A DNA stretch of 64,000 bases from Telmatactis stephensoni (lineage: Eukaryota; Cnidaria; Anthozoa; Actiniaria; Isophelliidae). This document shows, piece after piece, positions 46,659 to 59,082 of the stretch; the stretch's first letter is position 1; each line of letters opens with the position of its first letter. The stretch is taken from positions 496,001-560,000 of the forward strand of contig JALIZF010001814.1 in NCBI GenBank assembly GCA_029948255.1, in the 5' to 3' direction. The position numbers and the translations under genes are program-made. The notes beneath the pieces are model-generated. The model saw only the letters and a program-made list of their open reading frames with translations. It ran no database searches and was not told where the DNA came from.

Positions 46659-46955
46659 TTTGGTGGCAGCAAGTTATTTTTCCTTGTGGAAAATATTTAG
46701 ACAAAGAGAGCAGGGTATCCGTTTAAACAGTTTAACTTGTTTTAAAAATTATCAAGCATTTTATATTTCTAGACCGACCGTTTTGCATGAAAGGTTTCCC
46801 GGCAACTCTCCCCCTTTACAGCAGGCCTTTACATCAGAGAATGAAACTATATTGGATTAGCTACAGCTCAGTATAGAATGAGACACAGTTTGTTCCGAGA
46901 AAACTGGCCAATGTTGCTTAACTATTTACAAGGCTAAAAAATACAAATTACAAAT

Positions 46956-47050
46956 CCTTACCTTGTATGGTAGTCGCGAGCCAGTCGAAATAATGTGAGT
47001 TTGGTCCAAAGAAAAGTGAGTTTTATACAAGCCTTAGATTTGATTGGCTA
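46956..47050 (-). promoter_or_regulatory. Promoter and first exon of gene B
   Basis: Minus strand: TAGCCAATCA (47041-47050), TATAAAA (47021-47027), then a short leader ending in donor TACAAG|GTAAGG at 46962/46961. The CCAAT-to-TATA order and AGCCAATCAAATC block match gene A. Confidence 0.65.
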
Positions 47051-47606
47051 GCACTGGCCACATGTTCCGATCCGCCTATAAAACGTCTACATTTTTTGAT
47101 ATGTAAATCACATTTGTTAATTATATAGCATTTATAAGGTTTGTTAAACGCGAACAAAGAATTCGAGTAAAAGACTGAAAGTGGCAACCTGATACAAGAG
47201 AGGCCTCGAGAATCTACTAGAAATGACAGCTTTTTGGAGCTTTTTACGCTGAGACACGGTGTTTCACAGGCTCTCTTACGTTCGGAATCGCTATATAATA
47301 AAAAAGGAAGGGAAAAAAAGTACGAAAGACAAAAGAAGTCGCAAAAGGAACAATGGCAGAATCTAATTTCAAAATTCTTTGATTCTAAATAATGGCAGTT
47401 TTCGGTAGTGCAAGGCTTTTCATTCTGTTGATCACATACAAAAAGTATCGATTGCTATCGGTGACAGGGAATAAATATCAGTCTGGTGTATTGTACGTGA
47501 GAGCTTTCCCGAATTCTTTCAGTCTGTACTTTCCCCATCTCTTCCCTATTACAAAAAAAAAAGTTTATACAGGGCCTTTGAAACTGTTCAGTTCTTAAGT
47601 GCACGC

Positions 47607-47634
47607 AAGAGAGCATAAATATTTATGCTCTCTT
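47607..47634. repeat. 28-bp perfect palindrome
   Basis: AAGAGAGCATAAAT is followed directly by its exact inverse, flanked by GTGCACG on both sides. It could be the core of a small hairpin element. No gene was recognised in 47051-48719. Confidence 0.8.
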
Positions 47635-48719
47635 AGTGGTGCACGTATATATCTGGGCTAACTTCTAAGGGCGATTGGACAGTGTTATCAATGGTTTTCT
47701 TTAGATTTAATCGTGGGTACATGGGTCAGTTTGGTTTTTGTGTTTATGCCGATTGAAATCAATGGTTTTCTTTAGATATAATCCTGGGTTGACGTTCACT
47801 GACTTTCAAAGGAGCAGTTCCTGTTAGATATCATGCATGCATGTTAATCGTCATCTAATTATATTGTGATAACTTTACTTTTGATCGGTTTTGCCTGCAT
47901 AGTAGTTAACACCTGATTATAAATAGTTATTGTACAAAATCGTTTGGGTGTTACCAGTTTTCGCAGCTGAAAACTATAACAAAATTGTCTTCTACTCCAA
48001 TACCAAAGGCTGTGCGTGTGTAACTAGGGGTTTCCTAATCTCCACGTGGTGGTTGAGTGCAAGTAAAGACCATGTAGTATAGTTCTTTTCCCCCCTAATT
48101 TTCAGTACTCCATTGCCAACGGCTGTGCGACCTTCACTTAGAGTTTCATGGGCACGTAGTTGTTAGTGCACGTAAAGCTAGACCAATGTCATCATTCGTG
48201 TTTCGCAATTTTCATCGTGTTCAAAATTACAAAATTACCCAAGCATCAATGATCTAAAAGTCCGAAACAAAAACACTATTACTAGTCGCAGCGAGCTGGG
48301 TACAAATAGGGATTTGTTGTGCTAAACCTTCGTTACTGTCCTAGCGCGTTGAGAGAAAATGAATTTGCTGAAATTGAAACCACTTTGTTGGGTATGCAAT
48401 ACAAAAATCAAAAATCTGATTAAAGAGTATATGGCAATTGAGCTAAAGAAGACCTAAAACTCATTTTCGATTCAATTTGGATTATAACTTTAATTTATCC
48501 AACTTTTATTTATCAAAACTACTTACAAACAACCTAAACATTCTAGAAAATAATAATTTTAGCTTGGTACAACAGTATTCTTCATCTAAATGTTTTTTTG
48601 TTGCCCAATGCTTGAACGTGAAAAAAGCTTCTCTAATAGAATCAAAAGGAAAACAAGAAACTGACTGCAAAAAAAGATACGAAAAAAAATTATGATAACG
48701 ACACAAGCAATACACGCAA

Positions 48720-48935
48720 AGTCCAATTTACACGATACAATTTTTGCTTGCAGCTTGTCGTATGCAACACCCTACAACTTGCCTTACATGCAACTGTTGG
48801 GTGCGACAAGAACAAAAGGTTGTAGGATTTCAAAACATGTTTTAAAACCTTACAACAGTTATAAGAAATTTCTCGTTGTTGCATGCGACAATGCAAGTTG
48901 TAGGTAAAAATTCTATCGTGTAAATTGGCCTTAAG
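48720..48935. mobile_element. MITE with CCAATTTACACGATA ends
   Basis: GTCCAATTTACACGATACAA and its inverse TCGTGTAAATTGGCC; the interior has CAGCTTGTCGTATGCAAC / GTTGCATGCGACAATG pairs. No ORF of significance. Confidence 0.7.
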
Positions 48936-48940
48936 ACTTA

Positions 48941-49040
48941 GGGGGTGTTTACATGACACTAGGATCATCCTAGCAGGCGAATCATCCTACCTGCTATACA
49001 TTTACTGCATTCTGTTTAGTAGGATGATCCTAGGAACCCG
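48941..49040 (+). mobile_element. GTGTTTACATG MITE family, copy 3 (truncated)
   Basis: One terminus and half of the hairpin only: GGGGGTGTTTACATGACACT through TACTGCATTCTGTTTAG, then GTAGGATGATCCTAGG. It directly abuts the previous MITE. Confidence 0.75.
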
Positions 49041-49049
49041 AATATAATC

Positions 49050-49360
49050 TGAATCTAGCTGGTAATTTATGTGACGTTTACAACATGAGCGGCCGTGTTG
49101 TATCGGCATATACAATCACGAGCCGAAGGCGAGTGATTGTATAGCCGATACAACACGGACGCGAATGTTGTAAACGACTTAAAATACTCCAACACATATT
49201 TGAGTTGTTCCCGGAAAGAAAATCAAAAATATCTTTATTTATCTTAGAGAAAATCGAGGTTAAAGTTGATGTAAATTAGGACGAATCTGTATCAGATATA
49301 CAACACTCGTCACGGTTGCGATTTTCATTGTGTTTGCCTTATGAATTATTAATTAGTATT
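49050..49360. repeat. Dispersed repeat, inverted copy of 31810-32110
   Basis: Centre is a foldback (GTTTACAACAT...GTGTTGTATCGG / CCGATACAACAC...ATGTTGTAAAC). Flank AAAATCGAGGTTAAAGTTGA matches the other copy in reverse. Confidence 0.65.
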
Positions 49361-50274
49361 TTAAATATATATACAAAGCGGAATGATCCAGTTTGTTGTA
49401 GTATTAGAATATAACGTGTTGCTTGAGTTAGAATATTTTTTCGTACTTTAGTCAAGAAACACAAAGCAATTTTAGGGGGGGATGGGAACAATTTTGTTGC
49501 CATGGTTATCCGTTGCTATGCTGGGCTTAAGCGCCAAATATTTGATGCGGGTGTTCAGCTTTTTTTTTTCAAAAATACAGTTTTTACACTAAAACTGAAG
49601 AACTTTATATCTCCGATAATTTTACATGTCTATCTCATTTATTTGAATATTCCTATAAGAAAATTTATAGCTGATATAGTATGTTATTTGGAAAGTAGTA
49701 TTAAGAGTCAATAGAGCAAGTTGTGAAACCAACAAAGATGACAATACTTTTCCAGCGAGTATTCGACACAAAAAAGTCGAAGAAATGTAAAATCTAACCT
49801 AAAACCTCAACAACTAAGGACCTCTAAGGCTCATGTTCTAGATTCTCCCTGTTTCAGTCGTCTCAGACTTCAGATTGATAGTGATTCGGTATCATAGTTT
49901 GCTATCCATGTTACCTAGTAAATGAAAGTACAAGCATAAATCTGATGAGATTCATAGTTTAGGATCAATACTAGGACATCCTGTCAGTTTAGACGACACA
50001 GGTCATATATAATTCCATATAATACACATATATAATTCACATATATAATTCCATGACATGTGCCCATCTCAGGTTTAATTTATAACTGTAAAATTTGTAG
50101 ACCCTTATCAAAACGCAATTTTAAAGAGAACTGACTTAAGTTTTCCCTCATATACTGAGGCTTTAAGTCTTGTAGATTGAAAAGGATATGGGTAGATGTA
50201 AAAAATTGTTCATAATTTTGTCTAGACTTTTTCACATGACTCCAGGCAAGCTAGAAGCACGAGCATTGCTATGT

Positions 50275-50735
50275 CCAAGAGGAGATTTTTTTCATATTCA
50301 AACCGGACTGAGCGACAAAAACCTCAGTCTCAGTTGAAGAATAAGTGTTGTACAAAGCTAAAGTTATTTTTTACAAAAAATCCAGGTTGTTTGTAGTTGA
50401 ACTAGGTTGATAAAAGTCAAATTAAAGTGTTAATCCAAAGTGAAAATTTGAATCCACAATGAGGTTAAGGCTGAGTCGCTCATTTGTCATGATATATTCC
50501 TTACATTCAGCTTTTGTTGTCTAAACATTCAGCTTGAAAGTTGCTAAATTTAAATAAATAAAATACAGGGTATAACTCTGTACAATTCCAAAGACAGTTT
50601 TAAACAGCCATTAGATCAATTTCTAACTGGTAAAAATAGAAATTGAGAGTTGGCTCAAAGCGAAAATTTGAATCAAAACTTGCAAGAAGGACTAGTTCTT
50701 GGCACTTTTAGCCGTTATTACTTGTACATTATTGG
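50275..50735 (+). repeat. Dispersed repeat, direct copy of 5690-6180
   Basis: See the first copy. Here GCGAAAATTTGAATC and the surrounding units are retained with indels. No gene was recognised in 49361-50274, which includes ATATATAATTC repeats near 50010-50060. Confidence 0.7.
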
Positions 50736-50767
50736 AAAAAAATTTCCTATGCAGCGCTATATATCCA

Positions 50768-50850
50768 TTTGATAAATCCCTTATCCTTAATTTGGATAGA
50801 TTAACTGGATATAACGCCATCATTTTATCTTTGGATAAGGATTTATCAAA
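50768..50850. mobile_element. Short hairpin element
   Basis: TTTGATAAATCCCTTATCC and GGATAAGGATTTATCAAA flank about 45 bases. No coding content. Confidence 0.6.
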
Positions 50851-51576
50851 CAGATCGATAATACATAAGGTCCTATAATTTTTGTCCAGTCAAATGCAAA
50901 TTCAAGTCAGAGACTCACAAAAATAAAAGTGACTGTAAACGAGGAAACATGTTTCCAGTCCAGAGACATGCTGCCATAACGTTTTTCCTGGGCGGTTGAA
51001 CATTAAAGAAACATGACAAAAAGCTAACATTGGTCCCAGATCAGACTGTCTCATATCGTCTAAATAAAATGACATTTCCAAAACTCTCTTATATTTTTGT
51101 TAATCTTAATCTTAAGGTGACTGACTACTGTGGAAAAAATAATGAGAACTCGTTCAGACCACAATTTTTCGGAGTCACACTTTATGCTGATTTCAAAAAT
51201 GAAAAGAAAAATGGGCGTCCGATGCTCGTTTTCGAGATAATCAGCGTTGAATGGATGCCTAGTTACGAGTTTTCGAGGCAAAAAACGCGCCACACCTGGA
51301 GTAATTTGAAAAATAATTACAATTCCCAAAATAATAGTTAATTCTACAAGGACTATTTTAGCCAAAAGTATATTCTACGTTATAACATAAACATTTTTGA
51401 TATAATGACTAAAATTTACCTTCATTTCTCGACTTTTATAGCGGGACTCCGAACAAAAGAATGCATGACCCTGGTCCCAGAGGTTATATTTTCTTTTCTA
51501 ATTTTTCTTTGATAAATACGTCGAGACAAATAGACAAGGCGCAAAATTGAAAAAGTCGATCGCAAAAAGGGCAAAA

Positions 51577-52205
51577 GGCATTTTGGGGTAGAGGCTGGTA
51601 ACATAACTATTCTAAACTAATTTTTAAGGCTGAATCCGAATATGGCTGTTACCAAGACGTATTCTGCAATCTTATTGTGTAAATGACGTATTTTGTGAAT
51701 TTCTACAGTCATTTCATACTAACGGCTTTTTCATGTAATTCTAAAACTTCCCAAACTTAAAAACAATTACCACGGCTGGAAAGAGCATATCAAAATCAGT
51801 AAAACTGTGAAGTTTGAAGGATATCAGTTGAAAAATCAAGGACATACGAATTTTCAAAAAACGAAATTTTGTATGAAAACCCTTACAGTTATGCAAGAGA
51901 TACCAACAAATTTCGATTTTTGAAAATTGGTATATCCTTGATTTTTCAACTGATATCCTTCAAACTTCACAGTTTTACTGATTTTGATGTGCTCTTTCCA
52001 GCTATGGTAATTGTTTTTAAATTTGGGAAGTTTTGGAATTACATGAAAAAGCCGTTAGTATGAAATGACTGTAGCAATTCACAAAACACGTCTTACACGT
52101 ATAAGATTGCAGAATACGTCTTGCATTGGTAACAGTCATATTGGGATTCAGCATGAAAAATCGGTTTAGAATAGTTATGTTACCAGCCTCTACCCCAAAA
52201 TGCCT
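51577..52205. mobile_element. Foldback family copy c, both arms
   Basis: Ends CATTTTGGGGTAGAGGCTGG / CCAGCCTCTACCCCAAAATG, centre near 51890, arms about 290 bases with moderate divergence. Both arms carry CCATAGCTGGAAAGAG-like sequence. It is the most complete of four copies in the window. Confidence 0.85.
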
Positions 52206-52655
52206 CCAGGTATCTGATTTCTCGAAAATGCGCCTTGTCTAAAAGAAAACATAAGAAAAATACGGAAGAAAAAATTTATAAAATACGAAACACCGACGAA
52301 AGATCTAGAACGCCTCTGGGACCAGGGTAAACAAAATATTTCTTCAAGTCGAACAAAATTTGCTACAGAAATATTCCAAACCATCATGTATGTATCATGT
52401 CTCTTCAACAAACTAGTGCGACGCGTACGCTACGTGGAGCACGCGGTCATTAACTAAAGTACGAGGAATAAAAATATACGTTTTTCTACAAATTTGATAT
52501 GTTTGAGATATTTAGTTGCGAATAAGTGTGAAAAAGGAGGGTTTTATGCCGTTTACTTTTTTTGTAAAGAATAAGGGTTAAACAGGAAGCAGCGCTACAT
52601 TGGAACTAAATTGCTGGGTTTCATCCATTCCTTTGGGAATTCAGAAGGCAATAGA

Positions 52656-52740
52656 GCGCGGTAGCCATGTTGGATGAACAAACAAGTGACGCTAATGAGA
52701 GATCTTTTGTTGAAGTTCATCCAAGATGGCTACCGTGACG
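52656..52740. mobile_element. Short hairpin element with CRE-like motif
   Basis: GCGGTAGCCATGTTGGATGA and inverse TTCATCCAAGATGGCTACC; TGACGTCA follows the right arm. Resembles small YY1-like hairpins seen at 40127-40259. Confidence 0.55.
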
Positions 52741-53349
52741 TCACATGCAACCCAAGAATGACAGCCACATAGCAGTTATGGTAATTATATAAATCAGGAT
52801 TATCATTGATTGGTTTATATTAGCCAATCAAAGTCATTCTTATTGTGTGGATTCACCAGAAGAAATAAGAACGCTTTTTATTGGTTCGTACTGAAACCAA
52901 TGATAATTTTATGATAATATATATTTTAGGAATTATACAAAAATGTTTCTTGTTATTACATAGAATACACTACCTAAAATTTGTGCAGTTATAGCTCTTG
53001 TAGAACTATTATTTTGGGAATTGTAATTTTATTTTTTCTAATTGATTTCTGTGGCCCTTTTTTGCCTCGAAAATTCGCGTACTAGGCATCCATTCAACGC
53101 TGATTATCTCGAAAACGAGCATCGGACACCCATTTTGCTTTTCATTTTTGAAATCAGCATAAAGTTTGACTCCGGAAAACTGTGGTTTGAACGAGTTCTA
53201 ATTACTGATGTTTTTCCAAAGTAGTCAGTCACCTTAAGATTAAGATTAACGAAAATATAATAGAATTTTGGAAATGTCATTATTTAGACGATATAAATGA
53301 TAGTCTGATCTGGAACCAGTGTTAGATTTTTGTCGTGTCATCTTTATTT

Positions 53350-55980
53350 TTGGAATCGCGGCACAAAATTTTATCCAAAAAAAGCCTTCCATTCAAGGTG
53401 TTCTTATTATTTTTTGCTAACGTAGTCAGTCTCCTTAATCTTTCTTAATGCTTATTAGCCCTTAATTACTGGACGGAAGCCAGAGCAGCAGAAATAGCGA
53501 GCGAGCGCTTCTAACGGTGACGTTTATTTCAGTGTCAAAACTGGTAAACGCTCATATATTTAACTAATGCTTCGTACGAAATGCTTCTGGTTTGTTTGAT
53601 CACAAACATTTTTAGCATCTCGGTTGCAAAATTTGCGCCGAGAACTGAAACTGTTTCTCACGTGAGAAATATTTGCGAAACATGCGGACTAATGATGAAG
53701 TTTCCGTAAACAAGTTTCGTCGTTTAGCCAGTGCCAAACTATCTTTCATGTGTTACGTTTGAAATTTGAGTTTCATCCAGATATTCATGGTCTGCAGGGC
53801 CTTTTGTCACTGACTAAATCTCTCGATTCTAATTCCCGACTCCGGAAAGCTGACAATCCTTCCGATTCCGTTTCGTCGACCGTCTGCTTCCGATTACAAC
53901 TCCGATTGTCAGTTTCACACTGTTTCCCGATTCCGACGCCGGTGTGAACGAGGCTTTATCGATTTGGATGTTCGCCAACTGACTTGAGATAGAGCATTGC
54001 ATCGTAATGGGAAAATGATGAGGGATCTCAAATTTAAAGTAGCTATTAATGTATTTTTATTACGTATCGCGTTACCTAGCAACGGTCTAGCGAGACACAA
54101 TAAAGAAGAATTATCTAGCGAACTAATGAGTTGAACTATGAAGGACATTAATCCTTCTTCTGTTATGATAATAAGCAGGATCAACGCTAGTTTTAATTTG
54201 TGTTTTGCCTCTTCTTAAGACAAACATTGTGTTTTGATCCTCAGGATTGTTATTTACGTGTAAAGAAAGTGTGTTCGAAAGTTAAAGCAGTTTCTCTCAA
54301 TGTGTTTCAAGACTGAATATATATCCTAATTGGATCGCCCACTGCGTTATATTTGGCCAGGATTACTCTCGCATGGTCTAAGCTTTCCACTCCATTAATA
54401 AGACATTGGTAAGTAAACGAAGAGAGAAAGTCATTACAAATTTATTGCCTGAATTTTCGATGCTTTCAAATCGTAAAAGGATTACTATAATATATTTTTC
54501 GTTTTATTATACACTAAAATGAGCTTTGTTCTTTTAATTTTGCGATATAACTACCTCTATACATGGAACTCAAAACAGCACTGAACCGGACCGTAATATC
54601 TTTCCGTTATTTATATATTTTATCAGTTTTATAGTATTTTATATCAATTCGAGATCAGTTGATAGTACTGATTGATATTTGAAATTCTGAGACCAAGTTT
54701 TGACGCTTCAAAAAGTGTTCTAATAAACGATTCTCGTGTATAACAACATTTTCAATTAATTACTCTATTGGCACATAACAGATGGAGTCTATACTTTGAA
54801 ACAATTCGCAAATTGTTCGAATCTGAAAGCGCGGTGTGTTTAGTCGATAACGAAGATAATGGCAGATGCTAATATTATGTCTGGTTAGGTCTTATATTAA
54901 GGAAAGAAAACTGACAGATCTTCAATCGATAAGAGATATTAAAGAAAAAGTATCTGTTTTGGAGTTTTAGAGTACTGAAATCAAACAAATCGTTGTTGCT
55001 CAACAAGCAGCTGGAAGCCTTGTGTAAACGACTTCAGATTTGAAGCTTTACAAAGCTTTAATATTAAATATAGATTTACTGCCTCTAAAATAGTCATTAC
55101 GTAGAAAAACCGTGGCAAAACCGATATGATTTATTCAGAAGTAATACGAATATACGTGAGATTTTTGTGAAGAGTTCAACCATAGTGATGCATGTTGTGA
55201 CTCAGTTAACTGCAACTAATTGTCCGTAGGCTGTAGTCAGCAGGACGTCCTAGCTGTTGTTTGACAACTGAATTGCATGTTTATCAGCTACGAATGTTTC
55301 CCAAATCTTAGTCCCTTGCAAACTTAAAGTAAAACCATGATACACGTTACTGTTGTCAAGGTTACACAATCAAATTCACACATTAAAGCAAATAACGTCC
55401 CGAGCCGATTATCTCCTTCTTGTAGTGTTTGCCTTTTTGCTTCGATTATTTGAATTGACCATTATTTTTCTACCTTTTTGAAATATTATTTCTTTATAAA
55501 GCATACTTTATTGTCAATTAATACACAACCTTCCAATATCGTAATCTTTTCTTTATCAGGATAGGATTTAGAGATTGATAACGTTTGTGATAATGTAGAG
55601 TTAATTGCTATAGTGGATCGATTGATTATGCAGTAATTAATTTGCCAATCTGTCAGTTGAGCCAATCAAGCTAATAGAGCAGAATATGACAAGAGCCATT
55701 AGATTACGTGCTAGAAACAAAGTGGCAGGAAAAAGTCACTAATCCTGCAATAACAATTGTTCAAAATTGCGCACATTTTCTTGTTGCAGTATGAAGTTAC
55801 TTTATTTCCAAAAGTCAAGCATAGCAGCCAGTAGGCTGAATTGCGTTCTCTACTAAGATATGTGATGAAAACCCTCATTTCTAGCTACACATCGCTTGTA
55901 TGAAAGTATTCATGAAGTGGTTAGTCCGCATAAGCAGAATATCATATGATCGCTTGTTTCTTAAATTCTAAATAACTCTA
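53350..55980. other. No gene seen
   Basis: AT-rich sequence with only short chance frames. A G/C-richer stretch at 53815-53945 with repeated CCGATTCCG/ACTCCGATT units and a GTGTGAACGAGGC end may be a degraded MITE. Confidence 0.5.
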
Positions 55981-55981
55981 A

Positions 55982-56199
55982 GGAGGTGTTTACATGACAC
56001 TAGGATCATCCTAGCAGGCGAATCATCCTACCTGCTATACATTTACTACATTCTGTTTACATGGAAATTGGTGTCTTCACTTCGGGTACTAGGATCATCC
56101 TACTAAAAAGAATGCAGTAAATGTATAGCAGGTAGGATGATTCGCCTGCTAGGATGATCCTAGTGCTAGGATGATCCTAGTGTCATGTAAACACCCCCC
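55982..56199. mobile_element. GTGTTTACATG MITE family, copy 4
   Basis: GGAGGTGTTTACATGACACT / GTGTCATGTAAACACCCCC. The right half has one extra CTAGGATGATCCTAG unit compared with copy 1. TAA / CAA at the flanks may be a mutated target duplication. A GAT microsatellite follows at 56317-56340. Confidence 0.8.
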
Positions 56200-56340
56200 A
56201 AGGCTATGTGCTAAAACATTTGTCTTGTTACGAATGACTGAGCTTTATGCACGTAGCCTCGTCTTGGTACTTTTGTATGTGGCAAATGAAGTGTATTTCG
56301 GAAGTCGGCTATTGATGATGATGATGATGATGATGATGAT

Positions 56341-57529
56341 AATGGTATCGTATATTTATCAAAAAATAGACCTTTCTTGAATTCGCTCCAAAGCACAAAA
56401 ACAATGTTTTCAAGTCGAGGTTGGGCTTGATCAATACAATAAATGTACGAGATCTCCAAGTCGGACTCCAACCTCGTTTTCAAGCGTATTGTATTATATT
56501 GTATCGCGTAACTGATAGGAGAATTGGAAAAGGTCTATTGACACTGAGAACATGCAACATTTGTTTTTCTAGAAATATACATTGGGAAGTGTCAGTAAAC
56601 TGTAGAATTACTGCCAAATGTTCGTACAATTTTCTTCGTTAAGTGTTAATTGATTGTCACGTTCATCAATCTCTCTGGAAGTACTTACAGCACGTATCAT
56701 AACACCCCATTCGTCGTTCACTTGGGTCTCTTAATTGATGAAGCTCATTTGTCGCGCGTGCTGAGTGTACAGAGCTCAACTCTTCAGTTTTAGAAAAACG
56801 ACAATGAATGTTTGTTCAAGCGTCTTTGGGGGACTACAAACATCATTCTTAAAAGGTACAGAAAGTAGCTTAACGCCTATTTAATTTTTGTGTCTGAGTC
56901 GTTCTATCCCATCGATAATTCAATTCTATTTATACTGTTATTTTCACTGTCGTTTGTTTTGCATATATATAGGGATTGAAATAGTTTATTTCTTTGTGAA
57001 ATGATAATAATAAAACAGGTAAACTAAAAACGAAAAAGATAAGTATGTTCATAAAAACGATATTTTCACAATAATTGATATCCATATATTTTGATATCTT
57101 AGAAATATAATTCACTCGCGATACGATAGCTTATGTGTAAAATGCTGCATCTTTTTCAATTTTGTTGTTATATAAATGTAGCCAAATGTAGGTTTAAATA
57201 TTATGTTTGCAAGTTAATTCCTGAGAATGATTTTAATGTAATCTTAAATGAACTGCATCATCCAAAAAAAACCCAAAAACAAAACAAAACAAAACAAAAA
57301 CAAAACAAAAAACAGAAAAGAAAGGTAAAAGATACTTTTTTTCTGGACTGTAAAAGTACTTTAATTTCTATATGTACAATAAAACTCTAGAGAGCTAAAT
57401 ATTCATGATAATAAATACATAATTAGCTTTGAAGTGGCAAAAACATTTTAACAAAATAATGAATAATTCAATGGTAGTCTAGTTTATTGATTATTCAGTT
57501 ATAAAACCTAATGAGCTTTTATCGTGTAA
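56341..57529. other. No gene seen
   Basis: AT-rich; includes an AAAAC microsatellite around 57267-57315. No supported coding region. Confidence 0.5.
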
Positions 57530-57830
57530 TTCCAAAAGTCACAGTACAGAAATATAATTACCATAGCTGGAAAGAGCACGTCAAAATTAGTAAAACTGTG
57601 AAGTTTGAATGAAGTAACTTTCAAACTCACGAAGATATGAATTTTCCGATATCGAAATTTTGTATTAAGAGATGATGAAAGGTTTTCTTACAAATTCACA
57701 CTTTTCAAAAATTCATATTCTCGCGAGTTTTGGATTTAATTCCTTCAAACTTCACTGTCTTGCTAATTTTAACATGCTCTTTCCAGCTATGGTAATTTTT
57801 TTTCTGTTTTACGAATTTTAAAATACCTGA
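57530..57830. repeat. Foldback family copy d
   Basis: The left half has TTACCATAGCTGGAAAGAGC and the right half its inverse GCTCTTTCCAGCTATGGTAA, with TATTCTCGCGAGTTTTGGAT as in copy b. Confidence 0.75.
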
Positions 57831-58808
57831 TTCTCATTAGAGGTTTTGATGATTTGTTACCTCGCAGCTGCTCATTAGAGGTTTTGATGTATTCTTTACT
57901 TTGCATCCATTTTCTTCCTTATGTCCTTATATATAATTTTCCAGAAAAAATTGTACGTGCATGTTTTTCAGTTTTTTTATTTACGCGTTAATGTTAATTA
58001 TTAATGTTTTAGTTTTTATGTTTTAGTTTCCAAAAGAGAGCCCTGTTATCTCATAAGTCTTGCTACCACAACTGCACACTTAAAACTCATTTCCCTTCAG
58101 ACATGAATTTAAGTCAACTAAAACACCTCAAGATCTTCAAGAGGTTTTTGCACCGTGATTTCAACCTAATGCGTGATTGATAAATTGTCAATAGACCTCA
58201 ATAGACTGAGTTTGAACGTAAAAAGACTAACTTAATGTAATTAGCAGGAAGCAAAACCTTGTGAGTTTTTGAGGATTTTGAATTCACTCTCGATAATGGA
58301 GTCTCAGATCGTGCGATTTTTTAAAGTCAAAACTTGACTCAATTCAAGCACTCAACTGTACTTATTACTCGGTTCTCGTTACTCGGCTGGCGTGTGGGCC
58401 GAGTCTCAGCCGACGACTATCAACCGCCAAGTGTACGCCAAACGAGCGTCTTGTTTCAGTGATATTGGAACTTGAATTGCTCGTGAGAACCAGACGACGT
58501 TAACGGGGTTGCGTTTTCTCTTTTAAGAAAGCATTATTAAACAAAATATAAATTTCTGTTATATTAATCGAGATCAACTACAAGTTTCAATATCTGCACG
58601 ATGTAAAGTTGACTTTTTTTGAATAACGATGAGTGTGTTCAATCATTTGATATCAATATTGAAGCACAAAAGCCATAAGAACTTTGTTATTTATAAAAGT
58701 GCTTGTGGAAAGTAGATTTGTGAGATTCAGTAGCATCTGTTCTATTCCGAGTCCCATATCTCTTCTTTTCCGATTGTTATTCTGTCTCTGCTTTCTCGCT
58801 CTCATCCC
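57831..58808. other. No gene seen
   Basis: Includes a short tandem duplication of GCTCATTAGAGGTTTTGATG near 57835-57890. No supported coding region. Confidence 0.45.
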
Positions 58809-59082
58809 TTTCCTTCCTTCCTTCCTTCCTTCCTTCCTTCCTTCCTTCCTTCCTTCCTTCCTTCCTTCCTTCCTTCCTTCCTTCCTTCCTTCCTTCCTTC
58901 CTTCCTTCCTTCCTTCCTTCCTTCCTTCCTTCCTTCCTTCCTTCCTTCCTTCCTTCCTTCCTTCCTTCCTTCCTTCCTTCCTTCCTTCCTTCCTTCCTTC
59001 CTTCCTTCCTTCCTTCCTTCCTTCCTTCCTTCCTTCCTTCCTTCCTTCCTTCCTTCCTTCCTTCCTTCCTTCCTTCCTTCCT
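58809..59082. repeat. (CTTC)n microsatellite, about 68 units
   Basis: About 273 bases of uninterrupted CTTC. A homopurine/homopyrimidine mirror repeat able to form triplex DNA. It creates artefactual Leu-Pro-Ser-Phe and Arg-Lys-Glu-Gly frames. Confidence 0.98.

Larger units (their letters stand above)
51030..53345. repeat. Nested inverted repeat, about 300-350-bp outer arms
   Basis: Outer arms 51030-51370 and 52975-53345 are inverted relatives (AATCTTAATCTTAAGGTGAC, CTCGTTTTCGAGATAATCAG-type blocks). They enclose a second foldback at 51577-52205. No gene was seen inside. Confidence 0.75.

Noticed and set aside
48692..48907. Frames of about 70-90 codons on both strands
   Set aside because: Overlap the MITE at 48720-48935 and derive from its inverted arms.
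51060..51365. Paired frames of about 100 codons on both strands, repeated at 53042-53224
   Set aside because: Arms of a large inverted repeat; frames differ by indels and show no coding constraint.
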